A stretch of 64,000 nt of DNA from Beijerinckia sp. L45. GTDB lineage: Bacteria > Pseudomonadota > Alphaproteobacteria > Rhizobiales > Beijerinckiaceae. This document shows positions 8,091 to 20,500 of the stretch, in pieces. A program made the translations under genes and the position numbers. How positions within the stretch are numbered: position 1 is the first letter of the stretch; every line of letters begins with the position of its first letter. The DNA is taken from contig NZ_LMUU01000158.1 of assembly GCF_009765775.1 (NCBI RefSeq), forward strand, positions 119,032 through 183,031. Reading direction: 5' to 3'. The notes under the pieces are model-generated. The model did no database searches. It worked only from the letters and a program-made list of their open reading frames with translations, and was not told where the DNA came from.

Positions 8091-9230
8091 TCAGGCGCTC
8101 AAATGCTTTTCATACACGCGATGGATCTTGTCGACCTGCGCGCCGGAAAACTCGATCGGCCGCCGCATGCCGGCATTGTCTTCGAGGACCCAGCCGAATT
8201 CGACGTGGTCGATCGAGGAGCTGCGGCTGCGGCGACGCAGTTCTTCGATGAAAGCCAGGATCACGACACCACCGACGGCCTTGCGATGCAAGGCGCGACG
8301 GATGCCGAAAAGCGCGAGCCGCCCCGACTTGAACGCATGATTGCGGACCCTTGAAACGACCTTCGGCAGCCCGAAGGGAAGCAAGGTGCCGTGGAAATCC
8401 GCGAGGATTTCGTGGAGGTTCGGCAGCACGATGCCGAACGCCTGGGGGACACCGTCGAGCTCGACCATGAACCCGCCGTTGTCCGGCATGACGTATTTCA
8501 GGCCGTCGGCGACCGAAAGAAACTCTTCCAGCGTAAAGGGGACGAAGCCCCAGTTCTCGGCCCAGCCATCGTTGAAGATGTCGACGATGATCGGCGCTTC
8601 GCTTTTCAGGTTCTTCAGGTCGAGTGTGCGGATTTTGAGGCGCTGCGCCCATTCCGGACGCGCCATGATCGAGCCTTTGACCTCGCGATCCGAGGCGCGC
8701 ACGTCGTAGCGATAGGAGTAGAGGTCGCGGGCCTTGCTGTAGCCGGCCGCTTCCACCAGATCCGGCAGATAGGGCGGGTTCCACGGCACGAAGATCATCG
8801 GGAGAGCGGTGAAGCCGTCGATCAGCATGCCGCTTTCCGCGTTGACCGATGGCGAGAACGGCCCGACGATCGAATCCGCGCCTTTCGCCTTCAGCCACTC
8901 CTCGGCCGCGCTCAGCAAGGCGGTGACGACCTCTTCGTCATCGATCGCGTCGAGGCAGCCGAACTGCGCCGGCGAGGTGCCGACAGGCTTCCAGCCGTCC
9001 TTGTAGATCTGCGCGAGAATGCGTCCGACCCATCGGCCGTCCTTCTTGGCGATGAAGGCCTGCGAGTCGACCAGCTTGAAATGCGGATTGAGTCTGCTCG
9101 AGAACGCGGTCCAGCGTTCCGCGTCGAGCGGCGCGGCAAAGCCATCCATGCCTTTGTAAATCTGCCTGGGAATCCGGCAGAACGTCATGAACTTGCCGAT
9201 GCCGGCAACGGGAACGATCTCGATGCTCAC
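8091..9230 (-). CDS. GNAT-like acyltransferase; bacterial ceramide synthase (bCerS) candidate
   Basis: A 379-residue protein of the GNAT-superfamily group often labelled N-acetyltransferase or hypothetical. The Caulobacter member of this group was shown to be a bacterial ceramide synthase that N-acylates the sphingoid base. Recognisable stretches are FVPWNPPYLPDL, the GPFSPSVNAESG block and the C-terminal FGWVLEDNAGMRRP. There is no signal peptide and no obvious membrane helix. It lies 20 bases after the serine palmitoyltransferase gene and 25 bases before the desaturase, in the biosynthetic order expected. The start is GTG with only a weak upstream GGGGGC. The assignment to bCerS rests on recalled sequence resemblance and on gene order; the acyl donor (CoA or ACP) is not visible. 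Confidence 0.8.
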   Translation of the reverse strand: MSIEIVPVAGIGKFMTFCRIPRQIYKGMDGFAAPLDAERWTAFSSRLNPHFKLVDSQAFIAKKDGRWVGRILAQIYKDGWKPVGTSPAQFGCLDAIDDEEVVTALLSAAEEWLKAKGADSIVGPFSPSVNAESGMLIDGFTALPMIFVPWNPPYLPDLVEAAGYSKARDLYSYRYDVRASDREVKGSIMARPEWAQRLKIRTLDLKNLKSEAPIIVDIFNDGWAENWGFVPFTLEEFLSVADGLKYVMPDNGGFMVELDGVPQAFGIVLPNLHEILADFHGTLLPFGLPKVVSRVRNHAFKSGRLALFGIRRALHRKAVGGVVILAFIEELRRRSRSSSIDHVEFGWVLEDNAGMRRPIEFSGAQVDKIHRVYEKHLSA

Positions 9231-9250
9231 GGCTGGGCCCCCGACGCCCG

Positions 9251-10582
9251 TCAGGACGCCGCGCCCAGCTGTTCGTGAACCGATCCCAGGAGACCTGGCG
9301 CAAGGTCCAATTCGGCAAGTTCGACTTCGGCACGGCCGGCGTCGGCCAAAGCTTCATCGATCAGCGCGACTTCGCTTTCGTCCACGACGATCTCGGTCGC
9401 CTGGATTTCCGCGAGGAGCGCGATCACGCCCTTGATGTCGGCGTCGGTGTGCGTCGCGGACAGGAAGAAGCGGAGGCGTGGCTGATCCTTCGGCACGCCG
9501 ACCTGTATGATCGGCGGCACGTAGTAGCCGTTCGCCAGCAGATGCTGCGACGCGTAAAGGGTCGCTAGGCTGTCAGGGAAGAGGATCGGCACGACGCCGC
9601 GGCCGATCGCCGGCCCGGTTCCCAGCCCGGCCTCGCGCGCGAGCTCGACGAACAACTCACTGTTGTGCCGAAGCTTTTCGATCCGCCACGTCTCGCTCTG
9701 GCTGAGCCGCAGGGCGGCGAGCGCCGCGGCGCTGATGACCGGCGACAGGCCGACCGAGTAGACGAAACCAGGCAACGTGTGGCGCATCCACTGGATGATC
9801 GAGGATTTGGCGCAGATGAAGCCGCCGCAGGAGGCGAAGGACTTCGACAGCGTGCCGATGATGAGGTCGATGTCGTTGGGATCGACGCCGGTGTATTCGC
9901 AAAGACCGCGGCCCTCCTTGCCGAGGACGCCGATCGAATGGGCTTCGTCGAGCAGCAGCCAAGTGGCATGCTTCTTCTTCAGGGCGACAAGCCGCGGCAG
10001 GTCGACGATGTCGCCGTCCATGCTGAACAGGCTTTCGGAGACGATCAGTGCCGTCTTGTACTGCGCGCGTCGCTCGGTCAGCAGTTGGTCGAGGTGATCG
10101 AGATCGTTGTGGCGGAAGAAGATTGTCTCGGCGGGCGAGCTCTTGCAGCCGCTGACGATGCTGTTGTGGGACAGCTCGTCGAGGAAGATGGCGTCGCGGG
10201 ACCCCATGATGTGGGAAATGACGGTCACGTTGGTGAGATAGCCGCTGACCAGGGTCATGACTTCTTCGACGCCGATGAAGTCGGCCAGCGCCTTCTCGAG
10301 ATCGCAGTGGCTCGACCGCTCGCCGCCGACGAGGCGGGACGCCAGGGCGCCGATGCCGATCTTGTCGATCGCTTCATGGGCCGCAGCCTTTACCTCGACG
10401 TGGTTCGACAGGCCGAGGTAGTCGTAATTGGCGAAGCTGACGAAGCGGGCGCCACGCGCCTCGGCCTCGGCCCGCGCCTTGTCGACGGGAACGAAGAAGG
10501 GGTTGTGTTGCTCGAGATAGGCTTTGCCGGCGAGGCGGAAGCGTTTGGTGGCGTAGTCCGCCAGGCTTTTCGATTTTTGCAC
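9251..10582 (-). CDS. spt: Serine palmitoyltransferase-like alpha-oxoamine synthase
   Basis: A 443-residue PLP enzyme of the alpha-oxoamine synthase family, which condenses an amino acid with an acyl thioester. The PLP lysine is Lys247 in GTLSKSFASCGGF, His139 (ELSHNS) stacks on the cofactor, and Asp212-His215 are in LDEAHS. The SPT-like MDGDIVDLP block is present. Relatives include KBL, BioF and HemA; the neighbouring acyltransferase and desaturase genes favour serine palmitoyltransferase. The protein carries about 50 extra C-terminal residues (from about 393) rich in Glu, Asp and Ala, longer than the usual 400-residue bacterial SPT. The start is GTG with GGGGT just upstream. It heads the minus-strand operon SPT, bCerS, desaturase. 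Confidence 0.9.
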   Translation of the reverse strand: MQKSKSLADYATKRFRLAGKAYLEQHNPFFVPVDKARAEAEARGARFVSFANYDYLGLSNHVEVKAAAHEAIDKIGIGALASRLVGGERSSHCDLEKALADFIGVEEVMTLVSGYLTNVTVISHIMGSRDAIFLDELSHNSIVSGCKSSPAETIFFRHNDLDHLDQLLTERRAQYKTALIVSESLFSMDGDIVDLPRLVALKKKHATWLLLDEAHSIGVLGKEGRGLCEYTGVDPNDIDLIIGTLSKSFASCGGFICAKSSIIQWMRHTLPGFVYSVGLSPVISAAALAALRLSQSETWRIEKLRHNSELFVELAREAGLGTGPAIGRGVVPILFPDSLATLYASQHLLANGYYVPPIIQVGVPKDQPRLRFFLSATHTDADIKGVIALLAEIQATEIVVDESEVALIDEALADAGRAEVELAELDLAPGLLGSVHEQLGAAS

Positions 10583-10959
10583 GTTACCCCGTACTCTTGT
10601 TCGAGCGACTTAGACCATCAGGCGAGGAGTCGCGAAACTCTTCAAAGGTCCAAGCTCAGTCCGTGAGATCTTGGGGCGGTATCCGCCCTGCCGACCGTGA
10701 CAAATGTCGCGGTAAGACCGTGGATCGTTGGCTGCCATAACACTCCGCAAATGCACGGCAAAATCCCGAATGACGTCAACGCGCCGCGACGCTCGCATCA
10801 TCCGTAAAAAAATGATGAATATGAAGGATTTGCAAATACTTACCGGAATATTCAATTCGCATTACAAAGCGTAACGAGAAGACCCTCAACCCGGTGTGAC
10901 GGACGCCCGCGTTACGATAATCAGATTAGGTCCTGCGGGCAGCAGGTCTCGGAGGTCCC
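10583..10959. other. Divergent intergenic region between SPT and FUSC genes
   Basis: These 377 bases separate two divergent genes and presumably carry both promoters. The part at 10800-10870 is clearly AT-rich against the surroundings (runs of A, GAATATTCAATTC). I could not place a convincing -35/-10 pair. An 81-codon minus-strand frame (10610-10855) has no recognisable sequence and is not called. Confidence 0.5.
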
Positions 10960-11982
10960 GTGAGTTCACGCCTTGGCATCCTGGTCGGCGAGGTCGGTGC
11001 GGTGCGCCGTGGTCCGGTCCCCACCGCCGGCATGGTCAGAAACGGCTGCGCCATCGGCGCCGGTTTCCTCACCTTCGTTCTGCTCGGCCAACTCGAGGCG
11101 GCGGTGATCTGTGCGGTCTTCACGAACTTCCTGTGCCTCACCGACCGGGCGCATTCGCTGGCATCCCGCCTGTGGGTTCAGGGCATCGGGGCGCTTCTCT
11201 GCATGGCCCTGGGCGGCATTGGCAGCCTCGTTGCCGGCAATGATCCCCTGATCCTCGTCACGACATTCGCTTTCGCCCTCTTTGCCGGTTTCGTGCATGG
11301 CACGTTGCCGGGCGTCGAGGCGATCCCGCGCTACGCCCTCATCACCTTCGTCGCGGCGGCCTACCTGCCGGTCGGCAATGGCGGCGCGCTGGCTGCCGTC
11401 CTCATCGCCACCGCCTTTTCGTTCACCGCCGTGCGCATCGACGACTACATTCGCCATGGGGCCCGCGGCATCCGCATCGCACGGATCAACGCCACGGTCC
11501 GCTATCCCGGACCCCGCTTCAGCCTCACCTACGGCGTTGCCGCCGTCTGCGGTCTCGGCATCGGCCTCCTTTGGGGACAGGCCCGCCCCTACTGGGTCAC
11601 GATCACGACGCTTTTGGTGATGCAGCCGGATCGTCGGGCCAACACGGTGCGGGTGCTGCAGCGCTTCGGCGGCACCATCCTCGGTGTCATCGCCGCATTC
11701 CTGATCAATCAGGCGGTTCCGTCCGCCGTGCGTCCCGGCACGCTGCTCATGCTTGCCATCGTTCTGCCGTTCCTTTGGCCGCTTGGCTTCGAGCGCAACT
11801 ACGGCTTCGGCGTCGCGCTGCTTTCGGCCTGGGTTTTGATCCTCATCAACTTCGCGCTGCCGCAAGGCGAGATGGTCGTACCCGTGTTTCTCGCTCGGCT
11901 GTCCGACACCGCGATCGGGTGTGCGGTAGCTCTCGCAGGCAGTTTTGTGGTTTATGAGAGCGCCGCGGCAGGCCGCGCGTAG
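10960..11982 (+). CDS. FUSC family inner-membrane protein
   Basis: A 340-residue integral membrane protein with about eight to ten hydrophobic segments in two similar halves (about residues 28-160 and 195-330), separated by a charged linker. The second half carries the PYWVTITTLLVMQPD stretch typical of the fusaric acid resistance (FUSC/AaeB) group, whose members are thought to export aromatic or hydroxycinnamic acids, though most are uncharacterised. GTG 10960 has GGAGG at 10951-10955. It precedes otsA by about 110 bases, so it may be transcribed with the trehalose/glucan operon, but no functional link is visible. The substrate is unknown. Confidence 0.8.
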   Translation: MSSRLGILVGEVGAVRRGPVPTAGMVRNGCAIGAGFLTFVLLGQLEAAVICAVFTNFLCLTDRAHSLASRLWVQGIGALLCMALGGIGSLVAGNDPLILVTTFAFALFAGFVHGTLPGVEAIPRYALITFVAAAYLPVGNGGALAAVLIATAFSFTAVRIDDYIRHGARGIRIARINATVRYPGPRFSLTYGVAAVCGLGIGLLWGQARPYWVTITTLLVMQPDRRANTVRVLQRFGGTILGVIAAFLINQAVPSAVRPGTLLMLAIVLPFLWPLGFERNYGFGVALLSAWVLILINFALPQGEMVVPVFLARLSDTAIGCAVALAGSFVVYESAAAGRA

Positions 11983-12095
11983 CGAGCCAAGCCTGGCAGG
12001 ACCTATGCAAGGGGGTATCGCGGCCACATCGTGCAACGATCTCCCCTGCCGCTGCGTTGAAGACGAAACGGCGACCAAAAGGCGGCATCCGGTAC

Positions 12096-13628
12096 ATGGT
12101 ACAGTTCGAGATTCTGAAGAAGTCGTCTGATGCTGATCGGACGCAATCTAAAGGACGCCTCGTAGTTGTCTCTAATCGTGTCCCTGTTCCGACCGCCGCT
12201 GGCTCCCCTCCGCCCGGCGGCCTAGCGACGGCGCTTGGAGCCGCTCTCGAGACCCATGGCGGGCTTTGGTTCGGGTGGTCCGGAAAGATCTGCGCCGAAA
12301 ACGATCCGCCGCTGCAAGAGCGCACCGTCGGCAATGTCGATTACGCTGTGACCGATCTCTCGCGCCGCGATCACGACGAATATTATCACGGGTTTGCAAA
12401 CAGCGCGCTTTGGCCCGTGTGTCACTACCGGCTTGATCTCGCCGATCTGTCGCGCCGCAATGCCAACGGGTATTTCCGCGTCAACGAGCAGTTCGCCCGT
12501 CGCCTCGCCCGCATGCTTCGGTCCGACGACGATATTTGGGTGCATGATTACCATTTCATCCCGATGGCGGCGTTTCTCCGCGACCTCGGGTTTACGAACC
12601 CGCTCGGGTTCTTCCTCCATATCCCGTTCCCGCCGTCCGACATCGCTGCCGCCATACCGAATTACGACCGGATCCTGCGCAGTCTCGCCGCTTACGACCT
12701 CGTCGGGTTTCAGACGCCGATCGACGCGGAGAACTTCAAGGGCTGCTTGGTTCGGGCCGGCGTCGGAACGATTTTGGACGGCGATTGGGTCCAGGCCTAC
12801 GGCCGCAAATTCCGGGTTGCCGCCTTCCCGATCAGCATCGAGACCAAGGCATTCGCTCAAGAGGCGCGGCTGGCTGAGAAGAACATCATCGTCAAGCGGA
12901 CTCGCCAGAGCCTCGAGGGCCACCCGCTGGTCATCGGCGTCGACCGGCTCGACTATTCGAAGGGCATCAAGCAGCGCATCGATTCGTTCGCGACCTTCGT
13001 CGAAAAATCGCACGCCGCCGCCAAATCGCGCGTCACCATGCTGCAGATCACGCCCAAATCGCGCTCCGAGGTCTCGGAATATGCGCAGATGCAGCGCCAG
13101 GTGGCGGAGCATGTCGGCCACGTCAACGGCAAGCTCGGCGACGTCGACTGGACGCCGGTTCGCTATATCAACAAGGCGATGAGCCGCGCTGCTCTCGCAG
13201 GTCTCTACCGTATGGCGCGCGTCGGGCTTGTGACCCCGCTGCGCGATGGCATGAACCTCGTCGCCAAGGAATATGTAGCGGCGCAATCACCCGAAGACCC
13301 CGGCGTGCTGGTTCTGTCCCGCTTTGCCGGCGCGGCGTTCGAGCTCGAGAGCGCCCTAATCGTCAATCCCTACGATATCGAGGAAACCGCCGCTGCGATC
13401 AGCCAGGCCTACGAGATGCCGCTGCGCGAGCGGCGCGACCGCTGGGAAGCGATGATGTCGGTCCTGGAGACCAACGATGTCGATGCTTGGTGTCGGCGAT
13501 TCCTGCTCGACCTTTCCGGCGAGTCGGCGGATATTAAGATCCCTGACAAGCCGGAAGTAGCTGCGATGAGTGAAGACGAAGCCTGGCGTTCCACCAAGCC
13601 TGCACTCTGGACGACCATCGGCCGCTGA
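12096..13628 (+). CDS. otsA: Trehalose-6-phosphate synthase
   Basis: A GT20 enzyme transferring glucose from a nucleotide sugar to glucose-6-phosphate. Conserved parts: [10 protein letters not shown] with PPGGL near the N terminus, [10 protein letters not shown] (about residue 148), [18 protein letters not shown] (about 281) and [13 protein letters not shown]. With ATG 12096 it is 510 residues, slightly longer than the usual 460-480. The open frame continues up to a TTG at 12057, and a strong ribosome-binding site is lacking, so the exact start is uncertain. There is no otsB phosphatase gene in the window, so trehalose-6-phosphate must be dephosphorylated by an enzyme encoded elsewhere. It leads a run of seven glucan/trehalose genes, with glgX beginning five bases after its stop. 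Confidence 0.95.
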   Translation: MVQFEILKKSSDADRTQSKGRLVVVSNRVPVPTAAGSPPPGGLATALGAALETHGGLWFGWSGKICAENDPPLQERTVGNVDYAVTDLSRRDHDEYYHGFANSALWPVCHYRLDLADLSRRNANGYFRVNEQFARRLARMLRSDDDIWVHDYHFIPMAAFLRDLGFTNPLGFFLHIPFPPSDIAAAIPNYDRILRSLAAYDLVGFQTPIDAENFKGCLVRAGVGTILDGDWVQAYGRKFRVAAFPISIETKAFAQEARLAEKNIIVKRTRQSLEGHPLVIGVDRLDYSKGIKQRIDSFATFVEKSHAAAKSRVTMLQITPKSRSEVSEYAQMQRQVAEHVGHVNGKLGDVDWTPVRYINKAMSRAALAGLYRMARVGLVTPLRDGMNLVAKEYVAAQSPEDPGVLVLSRFAGAAFELESALIVNPYDIEETAAAISQAYEMPLRERRDRWEAMMSVLETNDVDAWCRRFLLDLSGESADIKIPDKPEVAAMSEDEAWRSTKPALWTTIGR

Positions 13629-13633
13629 GCCCG

Positions 13634-15721
<2,088 letters not shown>

Positions 15722-15735
15722 AGGTTTTGAACGAC

Positions 15736-17559
15736 ATGCGTCGTCGCCATCTCATGCCGTTCGGAGCCGAGATTTTAGACGATGGGGTTCGCTTCGCCCT
15801 CTGGGCGCCGAGCGCGGAATCGGTGTCCGTCGTCTGCGGCGAGCGCAAGCAGGACATGCCCGCGATCGGCCAGGGTTGGTACAAGCTGGTCGATTCCGAA
15901 GCCAAAGTCGGAGAAAGCTATGGTTTTGCCATAGACGGGTCCGACGACCTCGTGCCGGATCCCGCCTCGCGTCATCAGCCGAGCGATGACGACCGCCGCA
16001 GCCGGGTGGTTGACCCCTGTTTCTTCGACTGGACCGACGGATCGTGGACGGGGCGCTCGTGGAGCGAAGCGGTGGTCTACGAAGCCCATGTCGGGACCGC
16101 GACGCCCGAAGGCACCTATGCCGCGCTTGCCGAAAAACTCGAGTTTCTCCGCGATACCGGCATCACCGCGATCGAGTTCATGCCGCTGGCGGAGACGCCG
16201 GGGCAGCGAAGCTGGGGGTATGACGGCGTTCTGCCTTTCGCTCCTAACAATGCATACGGCAGTCCCGACGATCTGAAGGCCTTCGTCGATCGAGCGCATG
16301 GGCTCGGCCTGATGGTCATGCTCGATGTGGTCTACAATCACTTCGGGCCGTCGGGAAACTTTCTGCACGCCTATGCCAAGGGCTTCTTCACCGAGCGGCA
16401 TCAGACGCCGTGGGGCGCAGGCCTCAACTTTGACGGCGAAGACTCCGGCGATGTCGTGCGCGAGTTCTTCATCCAGAACGCGCTCTACTGGTTGGAGGAG
16501 TTCCATATCGACGGCCTGCGCTTCGACGCGGTCCATGCCATCATCGATGACAGCGACCGGCATTTTCTCGACGAGCTCGCGGAACGCATCCGTGCGGATT
16601 TCTTCGATCGTCACGTGCATTTGGTTCTCGAGAACGAACATAACGAAGCGAGTCGCCTCGTGCGGGACGGCGGCGAGCCGATCGCGTTCGACGCGCAATG
16701 GGATGACGACATCCATCATTGCTGGCACCGGCTGCTGACCGGCGAAAGCGAGAGCTATTATGGCGATTTTGGCGGCGATACCGTCAAGCGGCTCGGACGA
16801 TGCCTGGCAGAAGGCTTCGCGTATCAAGGCGATTTTTCGCAAAACCTCGAACGCACCCGCGGCGAGTCGACCGAGGGTCTTCCGCCTCAGGCGTTTGTTG
16901 CCTTCTTGCAGAATCACGATCAGATCGGCAACCGCGCGCATGGCGAGCGTCTGACCAGCCTCGCCGATCCCGAGCATCTCCAACTGGCCCGCGCCGTCCT
17001 TCTGTTGTCGCCGCAGATCCCGATGATCTTCATGGGCGACGAGTGGGGCGCGACGACGCCGTTCCAGTTCTTCGTGAATTTCGACAAGGATCCCGATCTT
17101 CAGAAGGCGATCCGCGAAGGCCGTGCCAGGGAATTCGCCAACTTTGCGTCCTTCAAGGCGGACGACAAGCCGATCCCGGATCCGACCGCGGCTGAAACGT
17201 TCCACAATTCGACGCTGGATTGGGCCGAGCCACGGAGCGCGCCTTTTTCCATCGTCCTGAAGGAAACCAAGGACCTGCTCGCAACGCGCCACGCATCCGT
17301 GGTCCCGTTGATGGAGAGTGGCTTCATCGAATCCTCCTACCAGCGGCACGGCAGTGGCGGCCTCGAAGTCGAATGGCGCTTCGATAATGGAACGCTCCGT
17401 CTCGTCGCCAATTTCAGTGATGTCACGGTGACGCAGGGGGCGAAGCCGGACGAAACGATTTTATGGCGCAGCGCCGATGCCAAGATCGGTAAAACGATCG
17501 AGCTTCCGGCCTGGTGCGGCGCGATCCTGATCAGCGTTAGTGGAAGCGACACGGAATGA
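15736..17559 (+). CDS. treZ: Malto-oligosyltrehalose trehalohydrolase
   Basis: A 607-residue GH13 enzyme that releases trehalose from malto-oligosyltrehalose. An N-terminal beta-sandwich (RFALWAPSAESV) precedes the barrel. Catalytic residues are Asp264 (DGLRFDAVHAI), Glu299 (VLENEHNEA) and Asp395 (LQNHDQIGNR). The TreZ-typical LDVVYNHFGPSGN and GWGD-like blocks are present. I chose ATG 15736; a TTG nine bases earlier is possible. The stop overlaps the start of the malQ-treY fusion by four bases, consistent with coupled production of TreZ and TreY. Confidence 0.95.
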   Translation: MRRRHLMPFGAEILDDGVRFALWAPSAESVSVVCGERKQDMPAIGQGWYKLVDSEAKVGESYGFAIDGSDDLVPDPASRHQPSDDDRRSRVVDPCFFDWTDGSWTGRSWSEAVVYEAHVGTATPEGTYAALAEKLEFLRDTGITAIEFMPLAETPGQRSWGYDGVLPFAPNNAYGSPDDLKAFVDRAHGLGLMVMLDVVYNHFGPSGNFLHAYAKGFFTERHQTPWGAGLNFDGEDSGDVVREFFIQNALYWLEEFHIDGLRFDAVHAIIDDSDRHFLDELAERIRADFFDRHVHLVLENEHNEASRLVRDGGEPIAFDAQWDDDIHHCWHRLLTGESESYYGDFGGDTVKRLGRCLAEGFAYQGDFSQNLERTRGESTEGLPPQAFVAFLQNHDQIGNRAHGERLTSLADPEHLQLARAVLLLSPQIPMIFMGDEWGATTPFQFFVNFDKDPDLQKAIREGRAREFANFASFKADDKPIPDPTAAETFHNSTLDWAEPRSAPFSIVLKETKDLLATRHASVVPLMESGFIESSYQRHGSGGLEVEWRFDNGTLRLVANFSDVTVTQGAKPDETILWRSADAKIGKTIELPAWCGAILISVSGSDTE

Positions 17560-20500
17560 GCGTCAACGACGACATCTATCGCCTGGCCGAACTGGCCGGC
17601 GTCGAACGTCGCTATCGAGACGCTTACGGTAAAGAGGTGGAATCACCTGCTGTTGGTGTGCGTGCTGTTCTTGCGAGCCTGGGCTACGATGTCGGCAACG
17701 ATCGCGACCTTGCGGACTCCGTTGCCTGGGCGGATGGCCAGCGGCAAAAGCTGGTTCGCTCGACCGTCCCGATCGAGGCTGGCCGCGACACGGTTGTGGC
17801 GCTTTCCGCGGGGGATGGCGATCCCGTCGCGTGGCATCTGACGTTCGAGGACGGATCAACGCGCGACGGCAGCGCAACGGCTCGTCGCGATGGCGCGGGC
17901 GCATCATTGGCGCTCGCTGCAGTTCCGGAAGGCTATCATCAGCTCCACGTCACAGCCGCCGGCCGCGAGGCCGAGGCAACCTTGATCGCCGCGCCGTCAC
18001 ATTGTTTTCTCCCCGACGTCTTCAGGGATACGGGGCATGGGTTTGGCATCACCGCGCAAATCTATGGGCTGCGATCGGAGGGAAATTTCGGCATCGGCGA
18101 CTTCTCCGATGTCGGCGATCTGGCCGAAGGCGCCGGCAGGCTCGGGGCGTCGTTTCTCGGCCTGTCGCCGGTTCATGCCCTGTTTCCGTCGGACCGCACC
18201 AAAGTCTCGCCTTATTCGCCGTCGTCGCGGTTGTTCATCGATCCGCTCTACATCGATCCGCGTCAGGTGCCGGGTTTCGTCTCCAGCCCTGTGGCCCACG
18301 ACCTCAACGCTCCAGAAACCGCGGAACGGCTCGATACGCTTCGCGCGGCCGCGTTGGTTGATCATGCTGCCGTGTGGAACCTGAAGCGCGACATCCTCGG
18401 AAAGCTCTGGTCGGTCTTCGTGCAGGCGGGCGATGGAGCGTTCAATGCTTTTCGCGTGCGTGGCGGCGAGGGTTTGGAGCTTCATGCCACCTTTGAAGCT
18501 TTGTCTGAAAAATTTGCAGCCGAAGGCAAGCACTGGATCGGCGAGTGGCCGGAAGCCTACCGCGATGTAAATGGCGCCGCGGTGAGCCGTTTTCGACAGG
18601 ATCATCCGCAGGCGGTCGCCTTCCATGTCTGGCTGCAGTGGGTCGCGGACAGTCAGCTTGGCGTGGCGCAAGCCCGCGCACTCAAGTCCGGCATGCCGGT
18701 CGGTCTCTACCGTGATCTTGCCGTGGGCGTCGACTCCGGCGGCGCGGAAATGTGGGCGCGACCGGACTGGTTCACGCCGGGTGTGGCGATCGGAGCGCCG
18801 CCGGACCTGCTCGGCCCGGATGGGCAGAACTGGGGCCTTCCCCCGTTCAATCCGAAAACGCTGGAAGAGCAGGGGCTGCAAGCCTTTCGCGCGCTGCTCA
18901 CGGCCAATATGCGCCATGCCGGCGCCATCCGCATCGATCACGCCTTCCAACTGCAACGTCTGTTCGTCATCCCGGATGGGATGCCGGCGTCTCAGGGCGC
19001 CTACATCAACTATCCCTTCGAGACGATGCTGGCGGCGGTGCGGCTCGAAAGCCAACGCGCCCGGTCGATCGTCATCGCCGAGGATCTCGGAACCGCGCCG
19101 GAAGGCTTCTCCGATGCTATCATGCGCTCCGATCTTCTCAGCTACCGGATCCTGACGTTCGAGCGTGAGCACGATGGTGGGTTTAAGCCGCCGTCGTCCT
19201 ATCCGCGGAAAGCCCTCGCTGCGGTCGCCACCCATGATCTGCCGACTTTTGCCGGTTGGTGGAAGGGACTCGATACCGACCTGCGCGAGACGTTCGGCGT
19301 CTACACGAAAGAACAGGCCAACGCCGAGCGTGCTGGACGCGCCGGCGAAATCGAGCAATTCATCGAAGCTTTGGCGCTGGAAAAAATCGCCAGCCCAGAC
19401 GCGTCGCCAGAATCGCCCTTCGAAGGTGCCTCGCGCTATCTCGCGAAATCGCCGGCCATGCTGTTGGCGCTGCAACTGGAGGACGTCCTGGACGACGTCC
19501 ACCAGGCCAACCTTCCCGGCCCCGATCGCGGCCATCCCAATTGGAAACGCAAGTTGACCCGTTCTGTCGAAGGTATTTTGGCTCCAGGCGGCCCGTTGGC
19601 CCAAGCGGCGGATGCCATGATCGAAGAGGGGCGCCATGCCGGCTCGAGTGCGCCACGCCGCGCTCTGCCGCCGCCGTCGTCGACCTATCGTCTGCAGTTC
19701 CACAAGGATTTCACCTTCGCGGATGCGACGAAGATCCTGCCTTTTCTCAAGGGTCTCGGCGTCAGCCACGTCTATGCCTCACCGATCCAGAAGGCACGGC
19801 CGGGTTCGACCCATGGCTATGACACGGTCGATCCGCGCGAGATCAATCCGGAGCTCGGCGGAATCGAGGGATTCCAAAACTTTGCCGCGGCAATCAAGGC
19901 GGAAGGTCTCGAACTGTTGCTCGACATCGTGCCCAACCACATGGGTGTCGGTGGCGCCGACAATCATTGGTGGCTGTCGGTCCTGGAATGGGGCGAACTC
20001 TCGCCCTATGGCGACACGTTCGACATCGACTGGGAGCGTCTTGGCGCCCACGGCAAGCTGGTGGCGCCGTTTCTCGGAGGCCAGTACGGCGAAATACTCG
20101 AAAGAGGCGATCTGAAGCTCGCGTTCGACAAGGCCGATGGCAGTTTCAGCGTCTGGCACTATGAGCATCGTTTTCCGATCTGCCCGCTGACCTATCCCGA
20201 CATTCTCGATCGCGCCGTTGCGGTCGATGCCGGCGAGGGCGGCAACGGCGTCGACGGGCTTCTCCGCATCGCGGAAGAGATGCGCGCGCTGGCGCAGGAG
20301 CCAGCGCATCGGCGTCACGACGTCGTGGAGACCTGCGAAAAGCTGAAGCGCCGGATCGCGGCGCTGGCGCAGCGTGCCAACGTTGCCCAGGTGCTCGATC
20401 AGGCCGTTGCCGTCTTCAACGGCATTCCCGGCCTTCCCGAGAGTTTCGGCGCGATGCATCGCCTGCTCGAGCAGCAGGCCTATCGCCTGTCGTTTTGGCG

